64,000 bases of DNA from the NCBI GenBank assembly GCA_965228005.1, contig CBDDGV010000004.1, forward strand, positions 930,001-994,000. Reading direction: 5' to 3'. This document shows positions 62,919 to 64,000 of the stretch, piece by piece; position 1 is the first letter of the stretch, and each line of letters opens with the position of its first letter. A program made the translations under genes and the position numbers. The notes under the pieces were generated by a model. The model ran no database searches, was not told the origin of the DNA, and saw nothing but the letters and a program-made list of their open reading frames with translations. This stretch comes from JBCCXZ01 sp965228005 (GTDB taxonomy: Bacteria; Planctomycetota; Planctomycetia; Pirellulales; Lacipirellulaceae).

Positions 62919-63386
62919 ATGAGTTACGACCAAAGAATCGAGGAGCTGAACCTCGAACTGCCGCCAGCAGGCGAAGCGCTCGGCCTGTACCGCCCCGTCC
63001 TCCGCGTCGGCGGGATGGCCTACACCTCCGGCCACGGGCCGCTGCTCGCCGACAAGACACTCATCACCGGCCGCATCGGCGACGGCATGACGACCGAGGA
63101 AGGCTACCAGGCCGCCCGGCAGACCGGGCTCGCGATGCTCGCCACGCTCCGGGCCGAGTTCGGGTCGCTCGACGCCGTCGCCCGACTCGTGAAGACCTTC
63201 GGTCTGGTGCAGGCGACCAGCGACTTCACCGGCCACGCCGCCGTGATCAACGGTTTCAGCGAGCTGATGCGGGACGTGTTCGGAGAAGAGAACGGCGTCG
63301 CGGCCCGCAGCGCCATCGGGGCCGCCTCGCTGCCCGCCGGTATGGCCGTCGAGATCGAAGCCGTCTTCGAACTCACCGACGCTTAA
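62919..63386 (+). CDS. RidA/YjgF family protein
   Basis: Protein of 155 residues of the RidA/YER057c/UK114 family, whose RidA members hydrolyse reactive enamine/imine intermediates such as 2-aminoacrylate. Family landmarks are VLRVGGMAYTSGHGPLLADK, RLVKTFGLVQATSDFTGHAA, and AARSAIGAASLPAGMAVEIE with the conserved substrate-binding Arg. The form with SGHGP and a longer N-terminal segment belongs to a Rid subgroup distinct from classical RidA, so deaminase activity is likely but not certain. It follows hisI on the same strand; the ATG at 62919 is preferred to 62850 on length. Confidence 0.9.
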   Translation: MSYDQRIEELNLELPPAGEALGLYRPVLRVGGMAYTSGHGPLLADKTLITGRIGDGMTTEEGYQAARQTGLAMLATLRAEFGSLDAVARLVKTFGLVQATSDFTGHAAVINGFSELMRDVFGEENGVAARSAIGAASLPAGMAVEIEAVFELTDA

Positions 63387-63402
63387 GCCGTCCGCGGGCG
63401 GT

Positions 63403-64000
63403 CTACTTGTTCATGCTCGCCAGCTGCTGCCGGAAGGCCTCGATGCCCGCCAGCGCGTCGTCGAGCGTCGAGCCGCTCTCTTTGGCGGGCTCATCGCTTG
63501 TCGAGTTCGTCTTCTTCCCGCTCCGCATCCCGTCCAGCGACGAAGACTCGCGGGCGTTGGAGAGCTGATCGCGGAAGGCCTCCAGGCCTTTCATGATGTC
63601 GTCTTCAGGTTCCGCTGGTGCTTCTGCCGGCTGGGTTGCCGAGGCTGCTTTATCGGCCGCTTCGGGAGCACTTTCTTCCGCGGGAGCGGCTGCGGCTTCG
63701 ACGGGGATCTCGGCGTCCTCGGTCTCGGCGTCTTCGCTCTCGGCAGAGAGCTCCGGTTCAGGCGCCGTCTCGACGGGAGCCTCGGCGGCCTCCGCGGCCT
63801 CGTCCGCGAGCGCCTCCGCCGCGGCCAGCAACTCGTCGTCGAAGTCGTCGCGCGCCGGGTCCGTCTTGGTCTCAGCGACCTCTTCGGCCTCCGCAACCTC
63901 TTCGCTCTCGGATTGAATTGCCTCTTCAATCGGGGCCGACTCCTCGGCAACATCGGTTGCGGACGGCTCCGGCTCTTCTTCTGTAACGGAGACAACCTCG
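63403..64000 (-). CDS. Acidic Ala/Glu-rich protein, 5' end outside window
   Basis: The last 199 codons of a gene that continues beyond 64000. The visible part is highly acidic and low complexity (runs of A, E, D, S and P, such as AEEVAETKTDPARDDFDDEL). It then has two related short segments near the end: IMKGLEAFRDQLSNARES and ALAGIEAFRQQLASMNK, sharing G-[LI]-E-A-F-R-x-Q-L. Between them is a Ser/Lys-rich linker. No membrane helix or catalytic motif is visible. The amphipathic duplicated motif may be a protein-binding or coiled-coil element. It converges on the RidA gene with 16 bp between stops. Confidence 0.75.
   Translation of the reverse strand, partial: EVVSVTEEEPEPSATDVAEESAPIEEAIQSESEEVAEAEEVAETKTDPARDDFDDELLAAAEALADEAAEAAEAPVETAPEPELSAESEDAETEDAEIPVEAAAAPAEESAPEAADKAASATQPAEAPAEPEDDIMKGLEAFRDQLSNARESSSLDGMRSGKKTNSTSDEPAKESGSTLDDALAGIEAFRQQLASMNK

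Overview
The window is GC-rich (roughly two thirds G+C by eye), densely coded DNA that looks like a planctomycete chromosome, most likely from the order Pirellulales. The evidence is a neighbouring DUF1501 / DUF1549-DUF1553 pair, an exosortase/EpsI exopolysaccharide locus of the planctomycete style, two Gfo/Idh/MocA oxidoreductases, a Uma2-family nuclease, very large secreted proteins of unknown function, and a protein mixing a DUF1559-like segment with HEAT and leucine-rich repeats. No rRNA, tRNA, CRISPR array, prophage or complete insertion sequence was seen.

Layout. 1-1016: 3' part of an MMPL/RND-type exporter. 1209-8521: envelope polysaccharide/exosortase locus, with a Wzc-like chain-length protein and an exosortase on the minus strand and, across a 642-bp gap, a Wza-like export lipoprotein, a secreted proline-rich protein and EpsI on the plus strand. 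8533-11503: DUF1501 and DUF1549/DUF1553 operon. 11633-13156: a perfect inverted repeat, then rplM-rpsI with a recognisable promoter and terminator, and a small membrane protein. 13307-16312: alanine dehydrogenase, an inverted repeat, mtnA, and an AbrB/Doc toxin-antitoxin pair with its own promoter. 16552-22164: a beta-barrel-like protein and an RND efflux pair (no TolC). 22294-26302: CHAD protein, MFS transporter and alkaline phosphatase. 26432-35289: TPR/DUF3857/transglutaminase protein, a beta-propeller coupled to a MoaD-like protein, and the DUF1559-like/HEAT/LRR protein. 35397-41716: two Gfo/Idh/MocA enzymes around a Uma2 pair, an Nramp-like transporter and an orphan membrane protein. 41834-48134: TlpA-like and DsbD-alpha-like redox proteins, LOG-family protein, beta-CASP metallo-hydrolase and UbiD decarboxylase. 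48359-60553: ClpP-like protein, an orphan protein, an IMPase-family phosphatase and two giant membrane-anchored proteins. 60554-64000: HTH protein, short GT2-like protein, hisI, RidA and an acidic Ala/Glu-rich protein that runs off the end.

How the genes work together. The clearest functional unit is the exosortase locus: Wzc-like and Wza-like proteins would make the export route for a polysaccharide, while exosortase plus EpsI would process and anchor PEP-CTERM-type proteins. No glycosyltransferases lie next to it. The most system-like undescribed element is 51060-60553: three consecutive modules of about 1,050 residues, each with a signal sequence, a large ectodomain and terminal membrane helices, the last two fused into one 2,071-residue protein and coupled to the first by a GTGA overlap. 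The other unusual items are a Wzc-like ATPase whose Walker A lysine is a cysteine, a ClpP-like protein with an incomplete triad, and a terminator at 49769-49810 with no assigned transcript.
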